The position numbers and the translations under genes were made by a program. 64,000 nt of DNA, taken from the NCBI GenBank assembly GCA_013176395.1, contig JABMLP010000008.1, forward strand, positions 186,001-250,000, written 5' to 3'. The notes beneath the pieces are model-generated. The model was given only the letters and a program-made list of their open reading frames with translations. It was not told where the DNA came from and searched no databases. Source of the DNA: Venturia oleaginea. Taxonomy: Eukaryota > Ascomycota > Dothideomycetes > Venturiales > Venturiaceae. Shown here one piece after another: positions 34,387-46,582 of this stretch; position 1 is the stretch's first letter, and each line of letters opens with the position of its first letter.

Positions 34387-35685
34387 ACAAGTGGAGTGCT
34401 GAGATAAACTTAGAGGGCATGGAGTACGGACGACGACAAAGTCAATCAACGGTGTTTCGGGAGTTTGATTTTCTGGCTTGATACCTATGCTGCGAGCGCC
34501 GACTCTGGATGTATTTATGGGCGGCGTATTTCTTTTTTGGAAGGATGATACCATGGGAGCTTAGTAGAATGTATTCAATGAAGCATTTGAACATATTTAT
34601 CAACGGTCCTGTTCATCTTTGTTGCCACGAGTTGATGATGCCCAACGCTGCCATGCATCAACGGTCAGCTCGCCCACTTACCTAAAAAGGAATGGTTTGA
34701 GGGTTTGAGCCAATGGTGAGGGCCACTAGGGGTGAACGATTGATTGGACATGGGAGTTTACGGAGTACCCAGGCCGGTATACTGTGTACGGAGGGGACTA
34801 AAATAGCTCGTTTTCTTATCGCGATCCATTCCGGCATGAGCTTGAGCCTCGTCTGGGCCCTATCACACCTGTCACACCTGCTTGTGCTTCGCTGTACATA
34901 GTAGTACTGATGATGACGGCCATGGCCTTGTCGCTGCGTTGGTGACTGAACATGGCCCCAACAGATGAATATCATTCTACTCCTGTTGGCTCACTGCCGC
35001 TTGTTGGCTGGACTTTGTTCCGAGTCCATCGTTGATTTCAAAGGGAATTGTAATGCTGATTGTAATGCTAATTGTAATGCTGATTGTTGCTGCGCTATCC
35101 CCTACTCCTACTCCTACCTACATCATCGAAGTGATATGGAGTAGTCGATTACAGGAAGGATGGCGGACTAGCATTATCTGGCCCCTGATAGAATATATAT
35201 GAACATCGCATCACAAGTCCATCCTCACCACGCATTGCACTGTTTCGTGCGTCTGTATCTTTTGGCCGATTCATCTGCCGACCTACCAGCAGCTTCGCCA
35301 GACACATCAAACACGTCGACGTCCTCCTCGAGTCGTGACGAGCTGGACAATTTCGTGATAACCCTCTCCTTACAGAGTACAGGGGCTCTCCCTGGGAGTC
35401 TATAGAGATCCCTATCTCCGCTGCCCACGACTTGCCCCTCTGGAATAATCGTGCTTTTTGGTCACAAATCACGCTTCCTGCTATACCCTAGCTTCATATC
35501 CGCTCCTGGAACCGCATCATCAACAGACCTCTGCTGATCTCCATCAACCTCGACCGCTACCAAGGGTCCACCGCTCTACCCCTCGCAATTCCTGCTCTCT
35601 CTACCCTTCGGTGTTGTCCTCTGAGCCAACCGCAGCTCTACCTTCACCCCAATTCCTCCCCAACTCCTCCCCAACTCCCTCTATC
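34387..35685. other. Intergenic and leader region
   Basis: This region holds the 3' flank of the VPS62-like gene and the upstream region of the next gene. A short direct repeat (gctgattgtaat/gctaattgtaat) lies at 35049-35090. The last 230 bases are C/T-rich and open in frame with the following gene, but they look like a 5' leader. Confidence 0.45.
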
Positions 35686-37443
35686 ATGGCCTTTCGACAG
35701 CCTCAGCAGCGTCCTCAGCCTGCTCGCCAGCTGTCCTATGCCACATCCGGCGAGCAGGCTGAATCCTCTGCCCCTGTGACTGTACAGCGAACGAGCACGA
35801 AACATACACTCGAAGACGAAGAATGGGTGCTATTCTCGCCTTCAGCACCCTCTACAACCCAAACGGGAACCACCTCCACCGATCGAACCCCGCGGACAGC
35901 TGGCCTGTCGCGTCTGAGTGACTTCGGCTCACTAGACACTGCTGCTCGATCAGATCAGATCTCAGGCCGCTACGACGACGATGCTACCGAGCAGGGTACA
36001 GAAGCAGACGAGGAGGGGGAGTTGGATAGCCTCGATGATGGTCTACATGCCTTCCATGAACCATCGGATCATGGAAGTCTACGACGGACACTGGATCGAA
36101 GTGGCGAAACCGAGTTCCCCTCCCACAATGGACTAGGTCTCTTTGGAGATGCTTCAAATGCTATGCAGGCACAATTGTGGCAGTACGAGCGAGAGTCACG
36201 ACGGAAGATACGTCGACGAGCTTCAAGTGTGCAACGAACATTGGCGGCACTGAAAGAGGAAGAGGAAACAAGCGAGGACATGGAAAAGATACGGCGTGTG
36301 GAGAAGTGGCGCATGGAACAAAGCCGTGCTCTGCTCGAAGAGATCGAGCGAGAGTCTCGCCGCATGAGGCGAATGAGCCGGGCGAATTCGATGCGATCAT
36401 CACGATCAGACAACTTTCAGACCAAATCCGAAACGAACTTTTCCAGCGGGATCACTACACCTATCATCGAGGAGACACCGCGGGAGATTCTTCCTGAGCC
36501 AGAAGCACCAGAAGAGAATGAAACGTTTTGGACGCGAGTGACCAGGAGAGTCATACGCAGTCTCATTGGAATTGACGAGGAGCTACTCTCTATCATACTA
36601 GGAGAGTCTCTGCACGAAGACGTGCGAACGGAGACGGAGTCATCCATACCAGACATTACCAAAGACCCCACGCTCGAGGATGTGGAGACGCCACCTATCT
36701 TGAACGATAGCTGGGAGCATCGCTTACTAGATCGGGTGGCTCGAGAGCTCGGCATTCTGGTCAATCAGTTGTCAGAACATCCAGGTGCATTCGCCACCTA
36801 TCTCCGGACTCAGGAGACTTTGGCATACGCCGGACTTCCCAACGCCACAACCACATCGACAGAACGCCCCACATCATCTACCCACCAATCCAAAGCAGTT
36901 CCAACCACAGGACTTTTTACACCAACTATTACACATCAACAACAAAGCGACCCATCACTATGGGGCATTGAAGAAGAAGCTGGGCCTCAGACTGCTCTCG
37001 GCGGAGATGCTGCTCAGATCCAAGCAGATCGTGAATACTGGGAACGTGAACTCGACGTTAAGATGGTTTTTCAATTCCTGAAATCCCGCTTCTCAACTCG
37101 ACGTAGCAGGCCTGAGCCCCAAGGCGTTCCTCATGCAGGTGGCGGGGACTCAGCTGAGTTTCGTCGTGATTCAATTCTGTCCAATTCCACGCAAAGAGCA
37201 GCCATGATCCGACAGCATCATCCTCTCGTCAGCAGGAATAGTGATCCAGTCACGAGAAGGCGACCGTCTGGTATTGCGAGGAATAGGTTTGTACCTGGAC
37301 ACGGGAGAACAGGGAGTTCGAGCTGTAAGAGTTTGAGTACGAAGATTTCTCGCAAGTCCGGATCCAGCCGTAACTATTGGGACATTGGCGGTAGTGTTGG
37401 TAGTGGACATGCCAGCGGACTCGGTGTTTGGGGCGAGGTTTAG
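35686..37443 (+). CDS. Conserved hypothetical protein with central coiled coil
   Basis: A single exon of 585 residues starts at MAFRQPQQRPQPARQ. The frame is open 76 codons further upstream, but that part is Ser/Pro/Leu-rich leader-like sequence, so the Met at 35686 in its ATCATGGCC context was chosen. The protein has an acidic disordered N-terminus with the short motif LEDEEWVLFSP. A strongly charged helix at about residues 160-235 (EKIRRVEKWRMEQSRALLEE...) should form a coiled coil. A compact block at about 280-310 (TRVTRRVIRSLIGIDEELLS, then IILGES) and a helix near 350-375 (WEHRLLDRVARELGILVNQL) look folded and conserved. The C-terminus is basic and Ser-rich. The function is unknown. It is the last host gene before the transposon cluster. 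Confidence 0.75.
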   Translation: MAFRQPQQRPQPARQLSYATSGEQAESSAPVTVQRTSTKHTLEDEEWVLFSPSAPSTTQTGTTSTDRTPRTAGLSRLSDFGSLDTAARSDQISGRYDDDATEQGTEADEEGELDSLDDGLHAFHEPSDHGSLRRTLDRSGETEFPSHNGLGLFGDASNAMQAQLWQYERESRRKIRRRASSVQRTLAALKEEEETSEDMEKIRRVEKWRMEQSRALLEEIERESRRMRRMSRANSMRSSRSDNFQTKSETNFSSGITTPIIEETPREILPEPEAPEENETFWTRVTRRVIRSLIGIDEELLSIILGESLHEDVRTETESSIPDITKDPTLEDVETPPILNDSWEHRLLDRVARELGILVNQLSEHPGAFATYLRTQETLAYAGLPNATTTSTERPTSSTHQSKAVPTTGLFTPTITHQQQSDPSLWGIEEEAGPQTALGGDAAQIQADREYWERELDVKMVFQFLKSRFSTRRSRPEPQGVPHAGGGDSAEFRRDSILSNSTQRAAMIRQHHPLVSRNSDPVTRRRPSGIARNRFVPGHGRTGSSSCKSLSTKISRKSGSSRNYWDIGGSVGSGHASGLGVWGEV

Positions 37444-37701
37444 ATATCCTACAGGGTAGACACCCATAACCTTTTTCTTTTGTCACATAGCGTGGTGTTT
37501 GTTATTGTAAGATGTTGGATGGTTTCTGTTTTGAACATTACTTATCATAAAAGGAACATGTTTCCTTTCTTGCTTCCTTCCTCTAGTTACGTAGGATGGG
37601 CAATTTGGCTTGGGTTGGGGTTTTTAGGATTGGGATTGGGACAGGGGTGGGGAGTATTTGTTTTTAGACGCGTGCATGATAACCACAAGATTTAAGATAT
37701 A

Positions 37702-38754
37702 ACGTATTCCACCACCGAGCCGGCCACTTTTCCTTGGCACAGCCCTTATCCTCTTCAACACGCAATGTCTCAACAACGCAACGCGATAGCCGTTCAAGAA
37801 GAAGGCAGAGTCGATCTCGCTCTTCAGGCCTATACCTCTGGCCAATTTCAAAGCCTACGGCGCGCTGCTGCAGCCTTCAACATCAAACACCAAAGGCCGT
37901 CTGATCACCTCATTCATCGCATATCCTCCAGCCGCTTGATGTGGTCTGCTTCTCGCCCTTGAACTGCAAGTACTCTCAACGAGTTCGAGACTTGGCACGC
38001 CGACGCGTCTACCATATCAACAAAGAAGACTTCCTCCCGGCCTACAAAGACGCGTTTTTCGACGTGTTTACAGAAGAGAACTGTCGAAAGGCTTTTGAGA
38101 TGGTAGGGCTAGTCCCTATTAACGCGGAGGTGGTATTGGATCGCCCCGAAGTACGGCTACGTACCCCGCCAGCACCCCTACCGCAGGAGACGCCGTGGCA
38201 GTCGAAGACTCCAAGCAATACTCTTGAATTTGGATCTCAATCAAAGCTTGTACGCGAATCTTTCACTCGGTCACCAGTTACTGCGCAGACTGGCTTCTCT
38301 CAGCTTGTCAAGGGCGCTGAATTGATGCTGCACCAGAACGCTCTACTTATTGCACGAAACCACGATCTTGAAGAGCAATTGGCAGTAATGACGAAGCGGA
38401 AATGGCGCAAAAGGAAGTGGATCCAGCAAGGTGGTACTATAGAGTACGGGACTGCAGCAGCGCAGGTAGCTGCTGAGGCGTCTGTAGCGCCTCAGAAATC
38501 AAAGAAGGCTCGTGGTAGTGGTGATCAAGAAACAGCCCGGCCAGCTTTACGGCGCTGTGGGAACTGCGGCGCGACTGGGCACAATGCGCGAACGTGTAAA
38601 AAGGATATTGAGATATCTTCTGAATCAGATAGCAGACGACAGACTTGGAATCTATTGTTGATAGCGATAAAATTGAAGAGGCGTAATATGAGTTGGTCGT
38701 GCCAAGGAAAAAAGGTCGGCTCGGTGGTGTGGCCGGCTCGGTGGTGGAATACGT
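37702..38754 (+). mobile_element. Pogo-type DNA transposon, deletion derivative (copy A)
   Basis: The ends are inverted repeats starting ACGTATTCCACCACCGAGCC at both termini, flanked by TA target duplications (37700-37701 and 38755-38756). An N-terminal transposase start lies at 37765 (MSQQRNAIAVQEEGRVDLAL). After about 50 residues the sequence jumps, with a one-frame offset, to the transposase C-terminal part (LQPLDVVCFSPLNCKYSQRV onward, to about 38640). The DDE catalytic core is missing. The C-terminus keeps a CCHC knuckle (CGNCGATGHNARTC). A second copy of the subterminal motif lies inside the right end. At 1053 bp it is a non-autonomous derivative of a family whose longer relative is at 47846-49671. 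Confidence 0.85.
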
Positions 38755-38831
38755 TACACATAAATGAACGAGATTCATGGATGATGAGTATCCCCTCATG
38801 TCCCAGCTCAAAACCGACGTTTTGTCGTGTC

Positions 38832-39022
38832 TGTCACGGCAGCGGTAGGATGTATAGCATAAACTAGGGTTCTAAGGGTTGAGTGTGATAAAAGAATTTA
38901 CGGTAGAGAACGAGTTACTACGAGGGCGCGACGATATCGCGCCTTAGCCACAATGTGGCTAGGCCGATACGCCCGAGCCATGAAGTAACGTGACGGCAAA
39001 GGAGCCATGCCGTGCCGTCACA
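38832..39022 (-). repeat. Left (3') LTR of Gypsy 1
   Basis: A 191-bp terminal repeat with TG...CA ends inside 8-bp near-inverted termini. The same repeat occurs as the right LTR and as a solo LTR at 63040-63230. Confidence 0.93.
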
Positions 39023-39218
39023 TTACCCCCCCCCCCCCCCAAAAAAAAAAAAGAAAGCCCAGTTATCCCGAGAGGAATCAACTTGGCTGGCCACATTGCT
39101 AGCAAAACATACACCAAACGCCCCTTCAATCTGAATCCCTACTGCCATTGATTTGAGAATACAAAACACCCATAGCTGGAAGGAGAGAAAGGACTCAAAG
39201 GAGCAAAAGGTCCATAGC

Positions 39219-40155
39219 CTAGCGCCTATTCATCCTTGTGCGCATTCTCGTCATTCTCCCCTTGGAGACCGCCGCATTATCGTCCTCATGCGGTGGATCC
39301 TCAGTCTCTTGGTCATAGGCGTCCTGCCATTCTGTCAACCTCAATGGCGGACCATCTCGCTCGGGGTGATCCTGGTGGTAGAGCCTGAGCAGCTTTGGTG
39401 AGTTCTTAAAGCTCTTAGCATCATACCATGTATTATCTGGGTCCCAATCTTTCCATGATACCATGTATTGTAGCTTTTGTCGGTGAATACGGCTTCCAAG
39501 GATGGCCTCAACCACCCACTCGACATGGCTGTGCACTTCGTAGGCATCATTTGGATCGTTGGTATTGATTTGACCCGGGAGCCCCTCTGTATCCGCTTTC
39601 CTCAATCGATTAGAGTGAAAAACATTGTGTATCTTGTACGATTGTGGTGACTGAACCTCCCAACTATGTCCTTTTTTTCCAATGATAGGAAATGGGCACC
39701 ATATCGCCCATGCCTGTGATGTCGTCAAAGCCGAAGTCTTCAGGCCTGCGCTTCTTGTTTGCCTGCAGAGATTGCCGCTGTTGGGCCTTGAAGAGTTGAG
39801 TCTTTGCGAAGTTCCATGCCTCGTACATACGAGTGGCGTAACGTTGTGCTTCCCCGCGATTGAGCTTCTCAAGCGACGATTGTCCTTTCATTGGCTTGCG
39901 AGCCTCCCAATCGTAATGCATTCTAGGCACAAAACCCATTTCAACCTCCGATGGCGATAAGCCTGTAGACTCATGAGGTGCCGACGCTGCAGCGAAGTCC
40001 ATTGCAGGTAACAGCTCAGACCAGTTGTCTTGGTAATGATTGACAAAGATCCTTAGTTTCTGTTGCAATGCCTGGTTGACAATCTCAGTCTGGCCATCAG
40101 TTTGAGCATGTTCTGAGGTACTCTTACGCAATTGGATGCCCAGAATAAGGCTCAA
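39219..40155 (-). pseudogene. Gypsy 1 integrase C-terminal part and chromodomain
   Basis: This holds the last integrase catalytic residue in HAQTDGQTEIVNQ, then the C-terminal integrase domain. After a frame break near 39690 comes a chromodomain-like end (HVEWVVEAILGSRIHRQKLQ then YMVSWKDWDPDNTWYDA). Chromodomains direct such elements to marked chromatin. This piece is out of frame with the upstream pol because of a 22-bp tandem duplication at 40139-40182. Confidence 0.85.
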
Positions 40156-42335
40156 TTCGTCCCAGAATAAGGCTCAATTCGTCCCAGAACTGCGACACAA
40201 ATCTCGGATCCCGATCGCTGACAATAGTATCAGGCAGCCCATAGATGCGGTAGATGTGTTTGTAGTACAGCCATGCAGCATCTTTGGCCTTCACTTCCTT
40301 GTGACATGGTAGGGAGAAAGGGCGCTTTCCTAGACGATCCACTACTACCATGACATTGTCATATCCGTGCTTGTCTTTGTTGAGGGACATGAAGTCCATT
40401 GAAACGTGCTGCCAGGGCCTCTCAGGTATTGGCAATGGTTTCAGCAATCCCGGAGTCTTGTCCCTAGGAACTGATGACCTCCTGCAATCCTGGTATGCCG
40501 CAATATATTGATCAATGTCTGCATTCATCCGCGGCCAGTAAAACTGCCGTGCGACAATCTTTCGAGTTTTGTTGCGGCCAGGGTGGGCAGAGGGTAATGT
40601 TGTATGTACCTCATCAAGTAGCTTTCGGCGGAGTTGATCATTCTCTGGAATAAAAAGGCGACCCTGGTGTAATAGGAGTCCATCTTCAAGGCGGAGAGTC
40701 GTATGGTCATCGCTAGCGACGTCTCTGAACTGCTGCAGTGATTGTGCGGTCCGATTGGCGTTGAGTAGCTGGTCCACTAGGTGTAGCTGTTCTGCGTTGA
40801 TGTTAAGCGCCTGGATCTGGGCACCAATCTGGTCATCTTTGATGAGCTGTATTGTGCGGGCTGCGTTGGCAATTGCCTTTTGTGACTTCAGTTCATCCGA
40901 TTTCCGTGACAGGGCATCTGCAATGGTGTTTTCCTTGCCAGGGTGGTAGACAATAGTAAAGTCATAGTTACAGATAACCTCTGACCATCGAGCTTGTCGT
41001 GCGTTCAACATCCTCTTGGTGGTAAAGTATTCCAGTGCGCGGTGGTCAGTAATAGCCACAAATGGCTGCTGCAAACCTCTCAAAAATGCGCTCCATTCTT
41101 CAAGGCCTTTGATTAATGCCAGTAGTTCCTTATCGTGAATCTCGTAGTTCAGCTCGTGTACGTTCATTGTCTTGCTGAAGAAGGCTACTGGGTGCCATTG
41201 GTTATCTTTTCCTTTCTGAGATAGGACACCTGCAACTACTCCGTCAGAAGCATCAGTTTCCATCCGGGTTAGTAGCAAAGGGTCGTACAATGCGAGGACT
41301 GGCGCAGAGGTAAGGGCTTGCTTTAGCATACCAAAAGCTTCTATACATTCTTCGTTGAAATCAAAGATGTGTCCTTTGCGAGTAAGCCGAATCAATGGGC
41401 GGGCCATCCTGCCAAAGTTCTCGATAAATCTCCGATAGAAGTTGCAGAAGCCAATGAAGCTTTGAACTTGTTTGACGGTGCGGGGCTGCTTCCAGTACTT
41501 AACAACAGCAATCTTGTCCGGGTCAACCCTGATGCCTTCGGTGCTGATGATGAAGCCTAGGTACTTGGTTTCAGTAACATCGAACTCACTCTTTTTGATG
41601 TCACATTGTAAGCCTGCAGCCCGCAGTCTTTCAAGCACCTTGTGAACGTGCTCTGTGTGCTGCAATAGGTCTTCCGAGAAGATGAGGATATCATCAAGGT
41701 ATGCGGTGCAGAAGTCGTCAAGGTATTCCATTAGGATCGTATTCATGTACTTCTGCCAGGTAGCAGGGCCATTAACCATTCCCTCCATCATGACTTTGCA
41801 TTTGAAACTTCCATATCGGGTGCGAAAAGTGGTGAGCTCCTCAGATGCTGGATCTAGCCTGATCCGGTGAGAGGCCTGGCGAATGTCTAGCTTGGTAAAG
41901 ACCTTAGCTTTTGACAGACGTGCTATAGTCTCAGTAATTAGTGGAATAGGATACCTATCCTTCTTGGTCAGAGCATTGAGTTTACGGTAGTCAATACAGA
42001 AGCGGAACTTCTGCTTCTCACCCACCGGCGTGGGCTTCTTGACGATGAGTACAGGCGATGCGAATGGGGATGTGCTTGTCTCAATAAAGCCTGAGTCAAG
42101 ATTCTTCAGTAGCCATTCTTTGACGAAGTTCAGCTCATCCAATGACATGTTGTACAGAGGGCAGAATCCAGGCGAAGCCTTGCCTCCACCTTCTAGTTCA
42201 ATGACATGGTCAACACCTTCTTTGTAGGTTGCCAATCGATTCGAGTCTGCTTCTGAAAAGACATCCTTAAACTTTGCATGCTTTGCAGGTAGCTTGTTGT
42301 CAATGAGTTCATGTCCGCAGACTCATCTGCAGGTA
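40124..42335 (-). pseudogene. Gypsy 1 reverse transcriptase, RNase H and integrase N-terminal part
   Basis: Reverse transcriptase motifs are visible: FRFCIDYRKLNALTKKDRYP, FTKLDIRQA and the catalytic YLDD in TAYLDDILIFS. RNase H begins at METDASDGVVAGVLSQKG. The integrase has an HHCC-like region in which the first Cys of the usual CxxC is Tyr (YQDC), then SMDFMSLN and VSDRDPRF with two catalytic Asp. Lead-in sequence 42335-42236 continues the same frame. The Tyr substitution and the downstream frameshift make it inactive. Confidence 0.88.
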
Positions 42336-42365
42336 GTCGTCCATCCAATGATGCCAATGATAGCC

Positions 42366-43598
42366 TTAATCGCTGTGCATGGTCGAGTCTCCTTTGGCTT
42401 CAGCTTGCTGCTGCGTCAGTTCACATACATGGAGCTCAACCTCATGCAATGATATGGAGCCTGCGATGGCTTCCTTATCTTTTAAAGCTAGTCGAAATCC
42501 TGCAGCGCTGATGAGGCAGAGATCAACTCGGTCTTCTGAATACCAGGATCTGGTGCGATGGTCAAACTCCAATGCCTCAATCTCCACCTGATGGTTGCTC
42601 CTCTTGAGCTCCTTATCCATTATGTTGTATCCCCGGGCTCTACTCCATTGGAAAGAGTCTCCACAGCTGACGTACAGCTCTTCATTTTCATCCTCTTCGC
42701 TGTCAGTGCTATCCTCGAAATCAGATAGGTCTGAGCATCCACTGTCGGAATCGCTGTCAAGGTAGTCCTCATTAGAATCTTCTTTGACTGTTGGAGGTGG
42801 TGCTGGCGTGGTAATCTCGCGTAGAGTTGGCGTCAGTTTCGTGTTCTGCGGAACTGAGGGCTGGTCCAAGGCCAAAGTCAAGTCAACTGGCTCATTCTGA
42901 GTCAATTTGCGCAGTCTTTTCGAAAAGGTATTGTCCAAATTAGGCCTAGCCTGTCCTGCTTGATGCCTGACCTGGCTAAGCCGTCCACCTTGATTCCTCC
43001 TATCCTGCAGTTTCATTGCCTGCTCCCGCTTATCGATGTCCTTTTGGATTGCGCTGACATTGATAGCTTCCGCTGGTATGTATGCATTGTCTTCCACCAT
43101 AACCCTTCGCTGGAGAGGAGCTACTTTAGGCCTTGATTCTGGCCAGTGCAATCGATGGCGCTTGCAGTCCGGGGAGATATCATTGTATGCCAACCATGTC
43201 CTGCCTAAAATCACATCGTGATGTCCTAATGTCACCTCTAAGAAGGGAACATTGTACTCTTGCCTGCCATCCAATTCTATGTGTAGCAGCGTCGCGTGTG
43301 TGATGCCTTCCTCCTTGTGGTCCTGGTATCCGGTGGCCTTGGCTGGCTTCTCAAGAGGTCGTCGCTCAACCTGAGGGAATCGTAAGGATAATCGCGCTGC
43401 ACACTTGCGGTCCATGAAGGCGTAGCCGTTGGCTCCTGTATCAATCAGTGCCCGGAGAGTGACTCCCATTCCATTAAAGTAGACAACGATGTCAAAGATG
43501 AAGGCAGGGCCGCCAAACATCTTTGAAATATTCAGTTCATGCACCATGTAACGATACTCAATGTCTCTGTTACTGGGACCCGGTGTGGTGACTTCCAC
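42366..43598 (-). pseudogene. Gypsy 1 aspartic protease region
   Basis: An open stretch of about 410 codons has the retropepsin active site ALIDTGANGYAFMD and the flap/second-loop sequence VILGRTWLAYNDISPDCKRH. An acidic linker follows (DSDSDSGCSDLSDFEDSTDS). It ends at a stop near 42366 that separates it from the reverse transcriptase lead-in, so the polyprotein is broken here. Confidence 0.8.
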
Positions 43599-43599
43599 C

Positions 43600-45225
43600 G
43601 AGCCTAGTCGTTTAAAGGCAGCTCAGCAACCACTCCATTTAACTGTAAGGCGGTGATTGTAGTAGCTTGGCAATTTCGTTGTTGATGACCTTCCTGCTTA
43701 CATTTAAAGCACTTGTTCTCTCGAGTCAGTTGAACAGCATCTTCGAAGGTTAGGCCAAAATCCTTGAACTTGTTGAATCCGGTGTCTCGTTGCTCAAAGC
43801 GACCACCTCTGCTGCTAGAGGAGTTGGATCTGCTGTTGTTGAATCCTCTATTGTTGAATCCTCTATTGTTGAATCCTCTATTGTTGAATCCTCTATTGTT
43901 GAATCCTCTATTGTTCTATTGTTGAATCCCCTATTGCTGAATCCTCCATTCTGGCGATTGCCATTGCCGTTGTTGTTGGAGTTGTCCTTAGGCTTTTCAT
44001 TGCGCCTGCGCAGTTGGTCCTCATCATATGTCTTCTTGTATGTGCGGCTTAATGCAGTGGCGGCATTGCAGAGTTGCTGGTAGGTAACTGAGTCGTCTCC
44101 GACTTCTCGTGCTAGGCCTCTCGCCAATGCAGAGTAGAGTCTATCAACCATTTTACGCTTCATGATCTTACTGATGTTGTCCGCGCCTGTGAGGCCTTCA
44201 GTGAGTCCAGAGACCGCTGCCTTGTATTCAAAATCATTCTTGAATTCAGTGAAATCCTGATATGGCCTCATCAACAGTGTCTTGAATGATTGCCGCGCGT
44301 TGTCTGCCTCGAATGGATCCACAAATCTGGTATCCAGCACAAGCTAGAGGTCTTCCTTTATCAGCTCGCTGTAGGTCTTACCCAATGTTCCGGGTAGAAT
44401 CAGGAGCGCATTCTTTGTGGCTTCTCCTGTGACTGATATCATGATCAGGGCTTTCTGTGCGTCGAGGCTCATTTCTTCTGCGTCAATTTTGAGATCGATG
44501 CTTGACTTCCACTGCTTATATTCTATCGATGTAGCGCTATCCTTGAGGTCCTTTGGCATGGGCATCTTGGTCCGGCTTCCACCACCACGGTTGGAGACAA
44601 TGCTGTCATCGGTTTCTCCATTCATCTTGCGCGCCTTAAGGGCATTGAATTTCTGTGTCAAGTCGGTGTGTTCATCGAATTCCTTGGAGCGCATATTCTT
44701 TTCCGCTTGGAGGTCTGATATAAGTCCTAATACTTGCTGCTGCAAGCCTTCCACCTCTTGAGTACGCTGGCTTACTTGGTCAAGGGCTATATTCAGCTCA
44801 TTCTGTTTTCCCGCCACCTTTGCGTTGCAGACGGTGATCTCATTTGCTAGTAGGGTAGCGCCCTGTGTCTTCATGTTTTTGAGTGTCTTTCCTAGCACGT
44901 TGATTTGGTCGGTCTTGACTGCAGAGCTCTTGTATGCCAGGATGATTGTTTCTAATGCTAGGGATGGGTCTGCAGTAATAGCTTCTTGTAGGTTGTCTAC
45001 CGTCAAGGCCCATGTCTTCTTGCTACCAGTACTATCCGTGAGTGAGAATTCGAGAGGAGCCGTAACCTTGTTATCCAGATGGGCCAGGCGCTTGTCGTAA
45101 TCATCTTGAAGTATGGCTGCTTTCAATTCTTCAATGGCATCCCAATCCTCTGCTGATTCTCCGGTAAGGACCTCGTCTCTCAACTTGGTGAGCTCAGTTT
45201 CTCCTGCGAAGAAACTATCCGCCAT
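43600..45225 (-). pseudogene. Gypsy 1 gag with broken frame and pentapeptide repeat
   Basis: Gag starts at 45225 (MADSFFAGETELTKLRDEVL). It has a heptad-rich coiled coil and a capsid-like segment, then an in-frame TAG at 44343-44341 right after KEDL. It continues (VLDTRFVDPFEADNARQSF) into an Asn/Gly-rich region. There a 15-bp unit, ttgttgaatcctcta on plus, is tandemly repeated at about 43838-43918. In the ancestral frame it encodes GFNNR; a frame slip inside the array turns it into a different peptide. A CCHC knuckle (CFKCKQEGHQQRNC) lies at about 43676-43717. Confidence 0.82.
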
Positions 45226-46109
45226 AATGCTGCTTGGGTTTCTCTTTCTGCTTGGGTATATGTTCGTTTCGTACGAGGGTTGCGATCCGTGGATGGCTTG
45301 CTTTTTTGCGGTTTCTGGCGGTCCTTGGACGGCTTTTGCTTCGATACTTAAAAGATACGCTCTTAGAGTGTTTGATTGCGGTGCCTCGTGCGTGAGGGCT
45401 TTTGCGATATACGAGGTGTTGCTGTTGCTAGACAAAAGGCTTTGTCCGTATGCTGTTTCTGGTGTCAAATTGACGGCTATCCAAGTATGCGACTTGCGAC
45501 AGCGGGGATACGTCTTTGTACAAGACGCTGACCTTCCCAGGTAGATGTATTGACCGTAAATAATGTCACGGCAGCGATAGGATGTATAGAATGAACTAGG
45601 GTTCTAAGGACTGAGTGTGATAATAGAATTTACGGTAGAGAACGAGTTACTACGAGGGCGCGAAGATATCGCGGCTTAGCCACAATGTGGCTAAGCCGAT
45701 ACGCCCGATGTGACGGCTTGCTAGGCTACTGGAACAACCACAGTATTCAAGCACCTAACAAGGCGCCACAGTACACGAGCCATGTGACGGCTTGCTAGGC
45801 TACTGGAACAACCACAGTGTCCAAGCACCTAACAAGGCGCCACAGTACACGGGCCACAGCAAGACCTATAAGTAGGCCTTGCCCCCAGCCCCCATTTACA
45901 TAGCTAGCTACCTGTAGTTCGCTAACGTAATTCACTACCGAGCGGGCCACATCACCGAGCGGGCCACCGAATCGATCATCTCATCTTTGCAAGCTTACAC
46001 CACCACAACGCCTTTATTAATCAAGACTATCTATTATACAGAACATTATCGATATTTAGGGCAATCGCTCGCAGCATGGTCAAAGCCCTTACATACAAAA
46101 CAACTAGGT

Positions 46110-46342
46110 TGTCACGGAGTGACACTGAGAATGTTACCATGAACTGGTATACACGTGACTTCAGCGCACGAACCAAGGAATCCCATATATACCTTGCGAT
46201 TCCTCCCTGTACTTAGATTCTTCACGCAATGTTTTGATCCTTAGAACGATACTACCATTGACTTCTATCACGCCCGCTTATAGCTAGCACGGCTAATCAT
46301 TTGTCAACGTGATCTACGACTGCTTCTATTGCTCCCGTGACA
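46110..46342. repeat. Solo LTR (family C) inside pogo copy B
   Basis: This 233-bp unit starts TGTCACGGAGTG and ends CTCCCGTGACA, with an exact 5-bp duplication TAGGT on both sides (46105-46109 and 46343-46347). A TATA-like catatatacc occurs near 46183. No internal element remains. Confidence 0.85.
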
Positions 46343-46406
46343 TAGGTAAACCAAAGCAATTCCCTTGACTTGCACTACTTGATGACGAGGCTGTTACATC
46401 AACTGT

Positions 46407-46582
46407 TATTACGGGACGGTAGCTGGAAAGACGCAGCATACTCGTAGCCAAAGATTGTTTAGATTCAGTTAAGGAGTGAAGGTATCTACAAACAGAGAAC
46501 CTCAATGAGGTTCTTTCTCTATACTAGGCTCAATCAGGCTTAGGCTCTTAGCCTATACCAACCATGGGCCATGCCCATAACA
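46407..46582. repeat. Solo LTR of the Gypsy 2 family inside pogo copy B
   Basis: This 176-bp unit differs from the LTRs of the element at 55388-60965 at one base by eye. The 5-bp duplication ACTGT flanks it (46402-46406 and 46583-46587). Confidence 0.92.

Noticed and set aside
35458..35685. N-terminal 76-residue extension of the coiled-coil protein
   Set aside because: Leader-like Ser/Pro/Leu composition; the Met at 35686 has a better context and begins Gln/Pro-rich protein sequence.
37941..38867. 308-codon frame as an independent host gene with a zinc knuckle
   Set aside because: It matches the C-terminal half of the transposase at 47894-49591 and lies within pogo terminal repeats, so it is a transposon remnant.
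42030..45544. Many plus-strand frames of 60-140 codons opposite Gypsy 1
   Set aside because: All are antisense shadows of gag, protease and pol.
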